Shown: one piece after another, positions 6,636 to 14,618 of the stretch
How positions within the stretch are numbered: the first letter of the stretch is position 1
Layout of the letters: each line of letters starts with the position of its first letter
DNA from: JAZKIX01 sp040384645
GTDB taxonomy: Bacteria > Pseudomonadota > Gammaproteobacteria > Burkholderiales > Burkholderiaceae_D
Direction of reading: 5' to 3'
Assembly (NCBI GenBank): GCA_040384645.1
Contig: JAZKIX010000055.1
Location: forward strand, 1-18,897
DNA length: 18,897 nucleotides
The notes under the pieces: model-generated
What the model was told of the DNA's origin: nothing
Database searches by the model: none
The model's input: only the letters and a program-made list of their open reading frames with translations
Program-made: the position numbers and the translations under genes

Positions 6636-8243
6636 ATGAAATTTGATGTTGCAATCGTCGGCAGCGGACTGGCCGGCTTATCGGTCGCGCTGCATCTTGC
6701 CGAAACGCGCAAAGTCGCGATCATTTCCAAACGTACCCTGCTTGACGGCGCCAGCAATTGGGCCCAGGGCGGCATCGCAGCGGTGCTCGATTCGGGCGAC
6801 AGCTTCGAGCAACATATCTCCGACACCCTGATCGCAGGCGCCGGCCTATGCGACGAGCCAGCCACGCGATATATCGTCGAACACGGCCGCGAAGGGATCG
6901 AATGGCTGATCGGTCAGGGCGTCCCTTTCACGCGTGATAACTCAGCCGAAATGGGTTTTCATTTGACCCGCGAGGGCGGACACAGCCAGCGCCGCATCAT
7001 TCACGCCGCCGATGCCACCGGTCATGCGGTGCAAGTGACGCTGGAGCAAAAAGTGCGCGCCCATCCCAATATCACTTTGTTTGAACGGCACTGCGCAATC
7101 GACCTGATCCTGTCCGACAAAATCGGCGAAAAAACCGCCCAGCCGACCTGCTACGGGCTCTATGTGCTAGACGAAAGCACCGGCAAAGTATTGACCTTTG
7201 CTGCCGAACATACCGTGCTGGCGACTGGTGGCGCCGGTAAGGTATACCTTTACACCACCAATCCCGACACCGCCACCGGCGATGGGATTGCGATGGCATG
7301 GCGCGCCGGTTGCCGCGTCTCGAATATGGAATTCATCCAATTCCATCCAACTTGCCTGTATCACCCCTACGCTAAATCCTTCCTGATCACGGAAGCGATC
7401 CGGGGCGAAGGCGGCTTGCTGAAGTTGCCACCCGAAGCTGGCGCCGCCGCCGGACGGCGTTTCATGCTGGAACACGATGAGCGGGCCGAACTGGCGCCGC
7501 GTGACGTGGTGGCGCGTGCCATCGACTTTGAAATGAAAAAACGCGGTCTTGATTATGTGAATCTCGATATCACGCACAAATCGCCGGAATTTTTGAAAGA
7601 ACACTTCCCCACCATTTATGCGCGCTGTCTGGAATTGGGCATCGACATCACCAAACAGCCGATTCCCATCGTGCCGGCAGTCCACTTCACCTGTGGCGGC
7701 ATCGTCACCGACATGAGCGGGCGTAGCGACTTGCCCGGCCTGTATGCCGTGGGCGAAACCGCCTGTACCGGACTGCACGGCGCTAACCGGCTAGCCAGCA
7801 ATTCCTTGCTTGAATGTCTGGTAGTGGGACGCGCAGCGGCAAAATACATCGAAGTGCAGCCTTCGAAAGCGCTGCCGACCTTGCCTGAATGGGATGAAAG
7901 CCGCGTCACCAACGCCGATGAAGAAGTGGTGATTGCCCATAACTGGGATGAATTGCGGCGCTTCATGTGGAACTACGTCGGCATCGTCCGCACCACCAAG
8001 CGGCTGGAACGCGCGCAGCACCGGATCGCCTTGCTGAAGGAAGAAATCGACGAATATTACGCTCACTTTCGCATTACCCATGATCTGCTGGAATTGCGCA
8101 ATCTGGTCGAAGTAGCGTCGCTGATCGTCAACAGCGCCCTGTCGCGGCGCGAGAGCCGCGGTTTGCATTTCAGCCGGGATTACCCGGCAACGTCGCCCAA
8201 AGCTTTGCCCAGTGTGCTATCACCGAAGCGGCGTAAAGCCTGA
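6636..8243 (+). CDS. nadB: L-aspartate oxidase
   Basis: NadB is a cytoplasmic FAD enzyme that oxidises L-aspartate to iminoaspartate, the first step of de novo NAD synthesis. The 535-residue length matches the family. An N-terminal FAD-binding motif VGSGLAGLS is followed by the family pattern SNWAQGGIAAVL. Further on are the substrate and flavin contacts EFIQFHPT, TEAIRGEGG, APRDVVARAID, VPAVHFTCGG and GLHGANRLASNSLLECLV, all as in E. coli NadB. The C-terminal helical domain is present. The ATG at 6636 fits the start of the FAD motif, although no strong Shine-Dalgarno sequence precedes it. It faces nadC-nadA on the other strand, so the three genes of the pathway from aspartate to nicotinate mononucleotide sit together but in two transcripts. 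nadB is divergent from the c-di-GMP cluster. Nothing is odd in the coding sequence. Confidence 0.97.
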   Translation: MKFDVAIVGSGLAGLSVALHLAETRKVAIISKRTLLDGASNWAQGGIAAVLDSGDSFEQHISDTLIAGAGLCDEPATRYIVEHGREGIEWLIGQGVPFTRDNSAEMGFHLTREGGHSQRRIIHAADATGHAVQVTLEQKVRAHPNITLFERHCAIDLILSDKIGEKTAQPTCYGLYVLDESTGKVLTFAAEHTVLATGGAGKVYLYTTNPDTATGDGIAMAWRAGCRVSNMEFIQFHPTCLYHPYAKSFLITEAIRGEGGLLKLPPEAGAAAGRRFMLEHDERAELAPRDVVARAIDFEMKKRGLDYVNLDITHKSPEFLKEHFPTIYARCLELGIDITKQPIPIVPAVHFTCGGIVTDMSGRSDLPGLYAVGETACTGLHGANRLASNSLLECLVVGRAAAKYIEVQPSKALPTLPEWDESRVTNADEEVVIAHNWDELRRFMWNYVGIVRTTKRLERAQHRIALLKEEIDEYYAHFRITHDLLELRNLVEVASLIVNSALSRRESRGLHFSRDYPATSPKALPSVLSPKRRKA

Positions 8244-8287
8244 GGCACAATTGCGGCCGTCTTGCCATTGTGCATTTTCAATAAAAC

Positions 8288-8313
8288 AGGGGGTATAAGC
8301 ATTTATACCCCCT
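8288..8313. terminator. Perfect 11-bp hairpin between convergent nadB and nadC
   Basis: AGGGGGTATAA (8288-8298) pairs perfectly with its complement at 8303-8313 around a 4-nt GCAT loop. It lies 44 nt after the nadB stop and 91 nt after the nadC stop, in the 161-nt gap between the convergent genes. There is no clear T-run on either side, so it may be a transcript-end stabiliser or a weak bidirectional terminator rather than a classical one. Confidence 0.5.
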
Positions 8314-8404
8314 ACCCCGCACATATTCATTGGTTCGCAATAAATACACCCGTCAGTATAATTTATGCTTTCAGCACTGTTTTGCGTTCTATTTTGCAAA
8401 CTGC

Positions 8405-9283
8405 TCAGGCAAAAATCCGCAGTGAATAATCTGTCGCCCGGACATCTTTGGTCAGACTGCCTATCGAAATCCGGTCCACCCCGGTTTCGGCAATGGCCCG
8501 CACGCTATCCATATTGACGCCGCCCGATGCTTCCAGCAAAGCTTGACCCGCGGCTTGCCGCACCGCTGCTCGCATCGCGCCGAGGCCAAAATTGTCGAGC
8601 AAGATCGAGGTCGCCCCAGCCGCTAATGCCTCGCTTAGCTGCACCAGGTTTTCCACCTCGATCTGGATCGACACCCCGGCGTTGAGTCCTTGTGCAGCCC
8701 GCATTGCTGCGGCGACACCGCCAGCCGCCGCGATATGGTTTTCCTTGATCAGGATGCCGTCGTACAGGGCCAGTCGCTGATTTTGCCCGCCGCCAACCCG
8801 GACTGCATATTTTTGTGCCAGACGCAGACCGGGCAAGGTTTTGCGGGTATCGAGGATCGACGCTTTGGTGCCTGCAATCAATGCCACGTAATGCCGGGTT
8901 GCAGTGGCAACGCCCGACAATAGCTGTAAAAAATTCAAGGCCGCGCGTTCCGCCGTCAGCAAGGCGCGGGCTGGCGCATCGATTACACATACTTCACTGT
9001 CAGTCGCCATCAGATCGCCTTCCGCATAACGCCAGGCGATGCAGATGCGCGAATCGAGCGCACGCATCACAGCCTCGAACCACGGCGCACCACACAACAC
9101 TGCGGCTTCGCGCACGATGACACGCGCTTTCACCCATTCGTTTTCTGGCACCAGCTTGCCGGTGGCATCGCCACTGCCGACGTCTTCGCTCAATGCCGCA
9201 TCGATATTATTTTGCAGCGCGACAGTCAGCGCGGCATCGAACGGCGCAAAGGCATTGGCCAAACTAACGTGTGCTGTGTTCAT
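8405..9283 (-). CDS. nadC: Nicotinate-nucleotide pyrophosphorylase (quinolinate phosphoribosyltransferase)
   Basis: NadC joins quinolinate and PRPP, with release of CO2, to give nicotinate mononucleotide. The protein is 292 residues, the usual length. The signature is clear: TAERAALNFLQ (110-120), DTRKTLPGLR (145-154), KYAVRVGGGQNQR (158-170), LIKENHI (178-184), then the barrel strands QIEVEN, ILLDNF and the C-terminal GVDRISIG. I took the ATG at 9283 because it overlaps the nadA stop as ATGA. The frame is open further upstream, but that part lies inside nadA. Within the signature, the His that M. tuberculosis and E. coli enzymes have in GGGxNHR is Gln (Q169); this may be normal for the lineage. 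It is co-transcribed with nadA and convergent with nadB. Confidence 0.96.
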   Translation of the reverse strand: MNTAHVSLANAFAPFDAALTVALQNNIDAALSEDVGSGDATGKLVPENEWVKARVIVREAAVLCGAPWFEAVMRALDSRICIAWRYAEGDLMATDSEVCVIDAPARALLTAERAALNFLQLLSGVATATRHYVALIAGTKASILDTRKTLPGLRLAQKYAVRVGGGQNQRLALYDGILIKENHIAAAGGVAAAMRAAQGLNAGVSIQIEVENLVQLSEALAAGATSILLDNFGLGAMRAAVRQAAGQALLEASGGVNMDSVRAIAETGVDRISIGSLTKDVRATDYSLRIFA

Positions 9284-10428
9284 GCAGGTCCAATCCCAGA
9301 AAATAAAGTGGCTTCCTTGGCCAGGTCCGGCCCCGGCCGGGTGTTTGTATTTTGTGCTGCGGCAAAGGACAACATGCGGTCGATACACTTGAATGCGGCG
9401 CGGCCAACCTCGGGATCGATACGGATTTCGTTATCCTCCAGATTGCCCAATTCCAGCACGTCCGCCAGATTGCGCAAACCATTCATCGCCATCCAAGGAC
9501 AATGCGCGCAGCTCTTGCAAGTGGCGCTATTGCCCGCAGTCGGGGCTTCGATGAAGCGCTTACCTGGCGCCGCCAGTTTCATCTTATGCAAGATGCCGTT
9601 ATCGGTGGCGACGATAAATTCTTGCGCATCCATATTTTTGGCGGCAGCGATCATTTGTGACGTCGATCCCACCATATCGGCCAACGCCACCACGGCGGCA
9701 GGCGATTCAGGATGCACCAGGATTTTGGCCGCAGGATGAGCTGCTTTCAAGATTTCCAGCTCTGTGCCCTTGAATTCGTCGTGAACCAGGCAGGAGCCTT
9801 GCCACAGCAACATATCGGCGCCGGTTTGCTTTTGAATATAGGCACCCAGATGCCGATCCGGCGCCCACAGGATTTTTTTACCCTGTGCATGCAAATGGGC
9901 AACAATTTTCAGACCGATAGATGAAGTCACCATCCAGTCGGCACGCGCCTTTACTGCAGCACTGGTATTGGCATAGACCACGACAGTGCGGTCAGGGTGC
10001 GCATCGCAAAATGCAGCAAACTCATCGGCTGGGCAACCCAAATCGAGCGAGCAGGTTGCATCCAGGTCAGGCATCAGGATGCGTTTTTCAGGGCTGAGGA
10101 TTTTTGCCGTCTCACCCATGAAGCGCACCCCGGCGACCACCAGCGTTTGGGCCGCATGGTCGCGTCCAAAGCGTGCCATTTCAAGCGAATCGGAGACACA
10201 GCCGCCAGTTTCTTCCGCTAAGTCTTGTATATCGGCATCGACGTAATAGTGCGCAACCAACACGGCGCCGCGTTCTTTTAATAAGCGCTTAATGCGCTGT
10301 TTGAGCTGCGTTTTCTCGTCCATTGAGAGATCGACCGGCGCCCTAGCCCAAGCCTGTGCCACGCAACTGGCACCGCTGGCCATCTGCGGACGGTCGTATT
10401 CGATGGTTTGGATAGATTGAATCTGCAT
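9280..10428 (-). CDS. nadA: Quinolinate synthase
   Basis: NadA condenses iminoaspartate, made by NadB, with dihydroxyacetone phosphate to form quinolinate, using an oxygen-sensitive [4Fe-4S] cluster. The 382-residue protein has the three cluster ligands C126 (DATCSLDLGCP), C213 (WQGSCLVHDEF) and C310 (CKSCAHCPWM). Their spacing of 87 and 97 equals that of E. coli C113, C200 and C297. Other conserved parts are AHYYVDADIQDLAEETGG, VVAGVRFMGETAKIL and the segment ending HPESP. The N-terminus is about 13 residues longer than in E. coli. The ATG at 10428 begins a frame of typical length; its ribosome binding site is poor (GAG only). The gene heads a two-gene operon with nadC and is divergent from the hypothetical gene at 10646. 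Confidence 0.97.
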   Translation of the reverse strand: MQIQSIQTIEYDRPQMASGASCVAQAWARAPVDLSMDEKTQLKQRIKRLLKERGAVLVAHYYVDADIQDLAEETGGCVSDSLEMARFGRDHAAQTLVVAGVRFMGETAKILSPEKRILMPDLDATCSLDLGCPADEFAAFCDAHPDRTVVVYANTSAAVKARADWMVTSSIGLKIVAHLHAQGKKILWAPDRHLGAYIQKQTGADMLLWQGSCLVHDEFKGTELEILKAAHPAAKILVHPESPAAVVALADMVGSTSQMIAAAKNMDAQEFIVATDNGILHKMKLAAPGKRFIEAPTAGNSATCKSCAHCPWMAMNGLRNLADVLELGNLEDNEIRIDPEVGRAAFKCIDRMLSFAAAQNTNTRPGPDLAKEATLFSGIGPA

Positions 10429-10645
10429 AATTTGAATCTCATGAATGAAATAGGAATGTTTTTACCAATCACATGACGTTACAATATGTCCCCGGTCAAA
10501 AGCTGTTAAGAAACGTTTAATCTTGCAGTTTGTAACATTTTATAGCGCATTCCGTGGTGTATCCTGTCTTATGCATTACTATGTGGCAATAAAATTGTTC
10601 ATTTGAGTATTGTTATTGTAATTCGTGTCTGGACACTAGACTTAT

Positions 10646-11248
10646 ATGGATAACTTCATTTTTGATAAAACCGACAAAGGGCGCGAGGAAATCGCGACCC
10701 GTAAGCATGGCGTCGCGTCACGCCTGCGCAGTCTGTTGGTTCTCATTGATGGTAAAAAAAGCACTCCCGAATTATTACAAAAAGTGGGCGGATTGGGTTT
10801 AGATGTTCGCAGCCTGATCGAGTTATTGGAAGGCGAATTTATTGAAAATATCGCCCCCGAATCGCTAGGCGATGCCCCGCAAAACATGCCAAGCGATCCG
10901 GCGGAAGCCGCCGCGATGGCCGACTTGGCAGCAATGGCAGCAGACATCAACGCCTCGGCTGCGGCACAGCCTTCTGTACCCCGTGAACCAGGCCAAGTCG
11001 GAAAAATCGGCGCCGACCAAATTATCGCCCTGCAAACATTTTTTAATGAAACTATTAAAAGCACCGTTGGCTTGCGCGGCTTCACCTTGCAATTGAAAGT
11101 GGAACGCGCGTTTTCGATTGAAGAATTCCGTGCCTTGCGACAACCGTATCTGGAAGCCGTACTAAAGGCCAAAGGCAATGAGATGGCGCGCAGCCTGCGT
11201 GATCGACTTGATCAATTGCTCGAGCTAGCCGAAAAATCGATCAAATAA
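10646..11248 (+). CDS. Hypothetical protein, helical, with possible winged-helix N-terminus
   Basis: I do not recognise a named family with certainty. The 200-residue protein has three visible parts. An N-terminal section (about residues 1-70) has the pattern FDKTDKGREEIATR, then SLLVLIDGKKSTPELL and two further short helices, which resembles a small winged-helix-like module. An Ala- and Pro-rich low-complexity linker covers about residues 72-120. The C-terminal helical section contains FTLQLKVERAFSIEEFRAL and a final amphipathic helix. There is no signal peptide or membrane segment. The gene is divergent from nadA, separated by 217 nt, and ends before a strong terminator at 11318-11359, so it is probably monocistronic. 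Codon use is like that of its neighbours. Function unknown; that it is a real gene is well supported by length and context. Confidence 0.8.
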   Translation: MDNFIFDKTDKGREEIATRKHGVASRLRSLLVLIDGKKSTPELLQKVGGLGLDVRSLIELLEGEFIENIAPESLGDAPQNMPSDPAEAAAMADLAAMAADINASAAAQPSVPREPGQVGKIGADQIIALQTFFNETIKSTVGLRGFTLQLKVERAFSIEEFRALRQPYLEAVLKAKGNEMARSLRDRLDQLLELAEKSIK

Positions 11249-11317
11249 TTACTGCTAATTATTACTAATCACTGCTGAATTTTTTGCAAATTCCTTAAAA
11301 ATTCGTTGGCATTCAAT

Positions 11318-11359
11318 AAAAAAGCGCGGCAAGGTTTCTCTCCTTACAGCGCTTTTTTT
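11318..11359. terminator. Bidirectional rho-independent terminator
   Basis: AAAAAAGCGC (11318-11327) pairs with the complementary GCGCTTTTTT (from 11349), and an inner AAGG/CCTT pair extends the hairpin. A run of seven T follows on plus, and the matching A-run gives a T-tract on minus. It sits between the convergent hypothetical gene (stop at 11248) and the ABC-F gene (stop at 11413), so it can serve both. Confidence 0.88.
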
Positions 11360-11412
11360 ACTCGGCCCAACCAAATTGCCGGTTGAAGCAGATTCAAAGC
11401 GGATGGCCAAAC

Positions 11413-13014
11413 TTACTCAATACCTTGGCTTAACAAATATTCTTCATAGTTGCCACGGAAGTCGACGATTTCTTTTTCCGTCACTTCCAGCACCCTGGTT
11501 GCCAGCGACGACACGAATTCGCGGTCATGCGAAACAAAAATCAAGGTGCCGGCATATTTTTCCAAGGCGATATTGAGCGATTCAATCGACTCCATATCCA
11601 TGTGATTGGTCGGCTCATCCATCAACAACACGTTGTGGCGGCCCAGCATCAGCTTGCCGTACGTCATGCGGCCTTTTTCACCGCCGGACAAGACCTTGAC
11701 CGATTTTTTGACATCTTCGCCACCAAATAACAAGCGGCCCAGGATAGAACGCACGGCTTGATCATCATCACCTTCCTTGGTCCATTGTCCCATCCAGTCG
11801 GTCAGATTTTTATCGCTGGCAAAATCTTCGGTCGGGTCTTGCGGCATATAACCGACATTCGCATTTTCGGCCCATTTGACGGTACCGTGATCGGCTGACA
11901 GGCCGCTGATGTCGGTGCCGCCGATACTGCGCAGCAAGGTCGTTTTACCAGCGCCGTTAGCGCCGATGATGGCGATCCGCTCGCCGGCTTCGACCGTGAT
12001 GCTGAAATTTTTAAACAACTCGCGATCAAACTTCTTGGAAATACCTTCGACTGTGACGGCTTGGCGATGCAGTTTTTTCTCGCCATCGAAACGCACAAAA
12101 GGATAGGCGCGCGAGGATGGCTTGATATCGTCAACCTTGATTTTTTCAATCTGTTTAGCGCGGGAGGTCGCCTGGCGCGCCTTGGATTTATTCGCGGCAA
12201 AACGGCGTACAAAATCCTGCAACTCGGCGACCTTGTCTTTGGCTTTGGCATTGTTCGCCAATTGCTGGTTGCGCGCCTGGGTCGAGGCGAACATATAGTC
12301 GTCGTAATTGCCGGGATAGACCTTCAGCGTGCCGTAATCCATATCGGCCACGTGGGTGCATACCTGATTCAGAAAATGGCGATCATGCGAAATAATGATC
12401 ATGGTGGAATTGCGCTCATTGAGCACATCTTCCAGCCAGCGGATCGTATTGATATCCAGATTATTGGTCGGCTCGTCGAGCAGTAAAATATCAGGATTCG
12501 AAAACAAAGCCTGCGCCAGCAAGACGCGTAATTTCCAGCCGGGCGACACATTGCTCATCGGCCCTTGATGCAAATCGATCGCGACACCAGCGCCGAGCAG
12601 CAATTCGCCAGCGCGCGATTCGGCGGTATAACCATCGTATTCGGCAAATTTCGCTTCGAGGTCGGCGGCCTTCATATAGTCGTCGTCAGTCGCCTCTGGA
12701 TTGGCATAGATGGCGTCGCGTTCGGCCATCGCCGCCCACATTTCGGTGTGCCCCATCATCACCACATCGAGCACGCGCATTTCTTCAAAAGCAAACTGGT
12801 CCTGGCGCAATTTACCCAAGCGTTCGTGCGGATCGAGCATCACGGTGCCGGCCGAAGAATCAAGGTCGCCGCCCAGGATTTTCATAAAGGTCGATTTACC
12901 GCAACCGTTGGCGCCGATCAAACCGTAACGGTTACCTTCGCCGAATTTGACGGAGATGTTTTCAAATAGCGGCTTGGGGCCGAACTGCATGGTGATATTG
13001 GCTGTGGATAGCAC
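11413..13014 (-). CDS. ybiT: ABC-F family ATPase, YbiT type
   Basis: This is a soluble protein with two ABC ATPase cassettes and no membrane domain, 533 residues against 530 for E. coli YbiT. ABC-F proteins act on the ribosome; the precise role of YbiT is not settled. Walker A motifs are GANGCGKST (34-42) and GANGAGKTT (351-359). Walker B motifs are ILLLDEPTNNLD and VLLMDEPTNHMD, each followed by SHDRHF or SHDREF. The first signature is the non-canonical VSPGWKLR, as in E. coli YbiT; the second is LSGGEKGR. The inter-cassette linker is basic and helical. I prefer the GTG at 13014 over the TTG at 13020. AAAGG is 8 nt from the GTG but only 2 nt from the TTG, and the GTG aligns with the E. coli start. 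Transcription ends at the shared terminator at 11318-11359. Confidence 0.95.
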   Translation of the reverse strand: MLSTANITMQFGPKPLFENISVKFGEGNRYGLIGANGCGKSTFMKILGGDLDSSAGTVMLDPHERLGKLRQDQFAFEEMRVLDVVMMGHTEMWAAMAERDAIYANPEATDDDYMKAADLEAKFAEYDGYTAESRAGELLLGAGVAIDLHQGPMSNVSPGWKLRVLLAQALFSNPDILLLDEPTNNLDINTIRWLEDVLNERNSTMIIISHDRHFLNQVCTHVADMDYGTLKVYPGNYDDYMFASTQARNQQLANNAKAKDKVAELQDFVRRFAANKSKARQATSRAKQIEKIKVDDIKPSSRAYPFVRFDGEKKLHRQAVTVEGISKKFDRELFKNFSITVEAGERIAIIGANGAGKTTLLRSIGGTDISGLSADHGTVKWAENANVGYMPQDPTEDFASDKNLTDWMGQWTKEGDDDQAVRSILGRLLFGGEDVKKSVKVLSGGEKGRMTYGKLMLGRHNVLLMDEPTNHMDMESIESLNIALEKYAGTLIFVSHDREFVSSLATRVLEVTEKEIVDFRGNYEEYLLSQGIE

Positions 13015-13022
13015 GGGCAAAA

Positions 13023-13027
13023 CCTTT
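13023..13027 (-). promoter_or_regulatory. Ribosome binding site deciding the ABC-F start
   Basis: AAAGG on the minus strand. It is 8 nt from the GTG at 13014 and 2 nt from the competing TTG at 13020, which favours the GTG. Confidence 0.55.
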
Positions 13028-13181
13028 GGGAGCGTGAAATAAATGAACCGAGGATTTTACCATTGACTGTAGTGGCAATTTCGATCTTGATCAGCCAATT
13101 GCGTCAGGTCGGCGATTTGGCAAATCGGGCTGGTTGGCGTCGAGTTTTGCGCTGCCAAAAATCGGTCGCAAGACAAATATC

Positions 13182-13204
13182 CGGTATTTTTCCAGAAAAT
13201 ACCG
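13182..13204. repeat. Perfect 9-bp inverted repeat
   Basis: CGGTATTTT (13182-13190) and AAAATACCG (13196-13204) are exact reverse complements around a 5-nt spacer TCCAG. It lies about 170 nt upstream of the ABC-F start. It could be an operator or a hairpin; no adjacent gene end explains it. Confidence 0.5.
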
Positions 13205-13636
13205 ACAGTAATTTATTCATCCTCTGCTACTGCCTGGCTTGCGTTAAATCCAACAAAATCACCCAAAGTACTCGATGACAAACACTATTTTCGACGCCCC
13301 AAAGTCATTGCCTATCTGGATCAGCTCAAGCCCGCCGCGGCAAGCCATGTTGCATCGAATCACAGTGTGAAACGTCCGGCGCAACTATCGCAAGGTGAGA
13401 AAGCGGGAAAGAATGCCGGCGACCCAGATCCAGCAAGCTGCGGGGAACGGGATAAAAAATCAAATAGCTGAATCGATTCCGTCGCTTGCGTTAAGTGATG
13501 CGCCCAAACTTCATTTTTAGCGTGTTTTGGTCGCTGATTCGCCACAAATGAAAGCCCCCAAAAACTAAGCTAAAAAGAAGATACTCCCCCCGCCCATTGG
13601 AAAATATCGGCTGTCCCGCACGTCTTTAAAGCGCTA

Positions 13637-13665
13637 GAAAATATACTGGCCACAGTATATTTTTC
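13637..13665 (-). terminator. AT-rich hairpin after ldcA (CAGTATATTTT family)
   Basis: AAAATATACTG (13638-13648) pairs perfectly over 11 bp with CAGTATATTTT (13653-13663) around a 4-nt loop. It begins 8 nt after the ldcA stop (TAG, 13674-13676) on the minus strand and ends in a T-run in that direction. The stem is unusually AT-rich for an intrinsic terminator. A sister copy follows tadA. Confidence 0.6.
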
Positions 13666-13673
13666 ACATAAAG

Positions 13674-14618
13674 CTACCTTAAAGTCGGATACGCCGACAT
13701 CTCAAGCCTGAAACCATGCTGATCCGAGCGCAATCTGGCCTGACATCCAACCGGCAAAGTAGCGCGGTCGCGGACATGGCCGAACGGCAATCCGGTCAAT
13801 ACCGGCACCGGCAAGGCCTTGCGAATGAACGCGAGCATCGCAGCAAAGTCGTAACCATTATCGTATTCGGACAAGCGATAACTGGAAAAATCGCCCAACA
13901 CAATCGCTTTTTGCCGCGCCAAAATACCGGCTTGATGCAATTGCAATAGCATGCGTTCGACCCGGTACGGATGCTCGTTCACGTCTTCCAGGAACAGGAT
14001 GCCGCCATCGGTTTGCGACACCGTCGGCATGAATGGCGAACCGACCAAATGCGCCAGCATTGCCAAATTGCCGCCCCATAAAGGTCCAGCGACATCGACC
14101 GCGGGATTGGCAGAATCAGCGGCACAGATGCCGCTCACCGTATGGGTCGGTCCGCGCAGGCATTGCCAGAAATTGGACAAGGTAAATTGACTGACCTCAG
14201 GTTCAGGCCGGGTGAAATCGTCGCATAGCATCGGGCCGGCGAAACTGACCGCGCCGGTCGCCGCCATCAACGCCAGGTTAAATGCGGTGAAATCGCTATA
14301 GCCGACGAACAATTTGCCGCTATCCGCCAAGGCCGCAAAGTCGAGCGCTGGCAAGATGCGGCTAACGCCGTAACTGCCGCGCAAGGCCATCACAATTTGC
14401 ACTGCCGGGTCGCGCGCCGCTGCCATCAATTGCGCTACCCGCGCGCTGTCGGTGCCGCCGAAGCGCAGATACTTTTCAGCCGGCTGGTAATAGTTATGGA
14501 CAACGCAACCTTGCGCTTCGAGTGCGGCAATGCCGTGCGCAAGCGCCACCTCGTCCGGCGCGTAACCGCCTGGCGCGACGATGGCAACACCAATTGCGGT
14601 TGAATCTTGGTCGATCAT
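13674..14618 (-). CDS. ldcA: LD-carboxypeptidase (muramoyltetrapeptide carboxypeptidase)
   Basis: LdcA removes the terminal D-alanine from murein tetrapeptides in the cytoplasm during peptidoglycan recycling (peptidase family S66). The 314-residue protein has the nucleophile S108 in GYSDFTAF, E211 in FLEDVNEHPYRVERML and H281 in LPFGHVRDRATLPVG. This Ser-Glu-His triad has spacing close to that of P. aeruginosa LdcA (S115, E217, H285). The oxyanion-region pattern ALRGSYGVSRILP replaces the usual RGGYG with RGSYG. No signal peptide is seen, which fits a cytoplasmic enzyme. The ATG at 14618 overlaps the stop of the upstream hydrolase by one base (TAATG), so translation is probably coupled. A hairpin follows the stop. 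Confidence 0.93.
   Translation of the reverse strand: MIDQDSTAIGVAIVAPGGYAPDEVALAHGIAALEAQGCVVHNYYQPAEKYLRFGGTDSARVAQLMAAARDPAVQIVMALRGSYGVSRILPALDFAALADSGKLFVGYSDFTAFNLALMAATGAVSFAGPMLCDDFTRPEPEVSQFTLSNFWQCLRGPTHTVSGICAADSANPAVDVAGPLWGGNLAMLAHLVGSPFMPTVSQTDGGILFLEDVNEHPYRVERMLLQLHQAGILARQKAIVLGDFSSYRLSEYDNGYDFAAMLAFIRKALPVPVLTGLPFGHVRDRATLPVGCQARLRSDQHGFRLEMSAYPTLR

Larger units (their letters stand above)
13015..13673. other. Long intergenic region between ldcA and the ABC-F gene
   Basis: About 650 nt without a supported gene. It should hold the ABC-F promoter (minus). Seen in it: the ABC-F ribosome binding site (AAAGG at 13023-13027), a perfect 9-bp inverted repeat at 13182-13204, and the ldcA-end hairpin at 13637-13665. 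There is also a plus-strand open frame (13091-13471) with no ATG, GTG or TTG in its first half, whose middle reads DDKHYFRRPKVIAYLDQLKP. Other short frames here lack ribosome binding sites and family resemblance. Confidence 0.55.

Noticed and set aside
7167..7778. Long minus-strand open frame inside nadB
   Set aside because: Antisense shadow of a well-conserved enzyme gene; its translation has no family features.
9284..9388. Longer N-terminus for NadC
   Set aside because: The sequence lies inside nadA and has no similarity to NadC; the ATGA overlap start fits better.
13063..13278. Plus-strand 71-codon frame after the ABC-F gene
   Set aside because: No ribosome binding site, odd composition, no family resemblance; most likely chance.
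13360..13545. Minus-strand 61-codon frame in the same gap
   Set aside because: Short, no ribosome binding site and no recognisable family; most likely chance.
13637..13665. LexA-like operator reading of the CAGTATATTTT dyad
   Set aside because: The half-sites do not match CTGT-N8-ACAG, and the position is just after a stop codon, not at a promoter.
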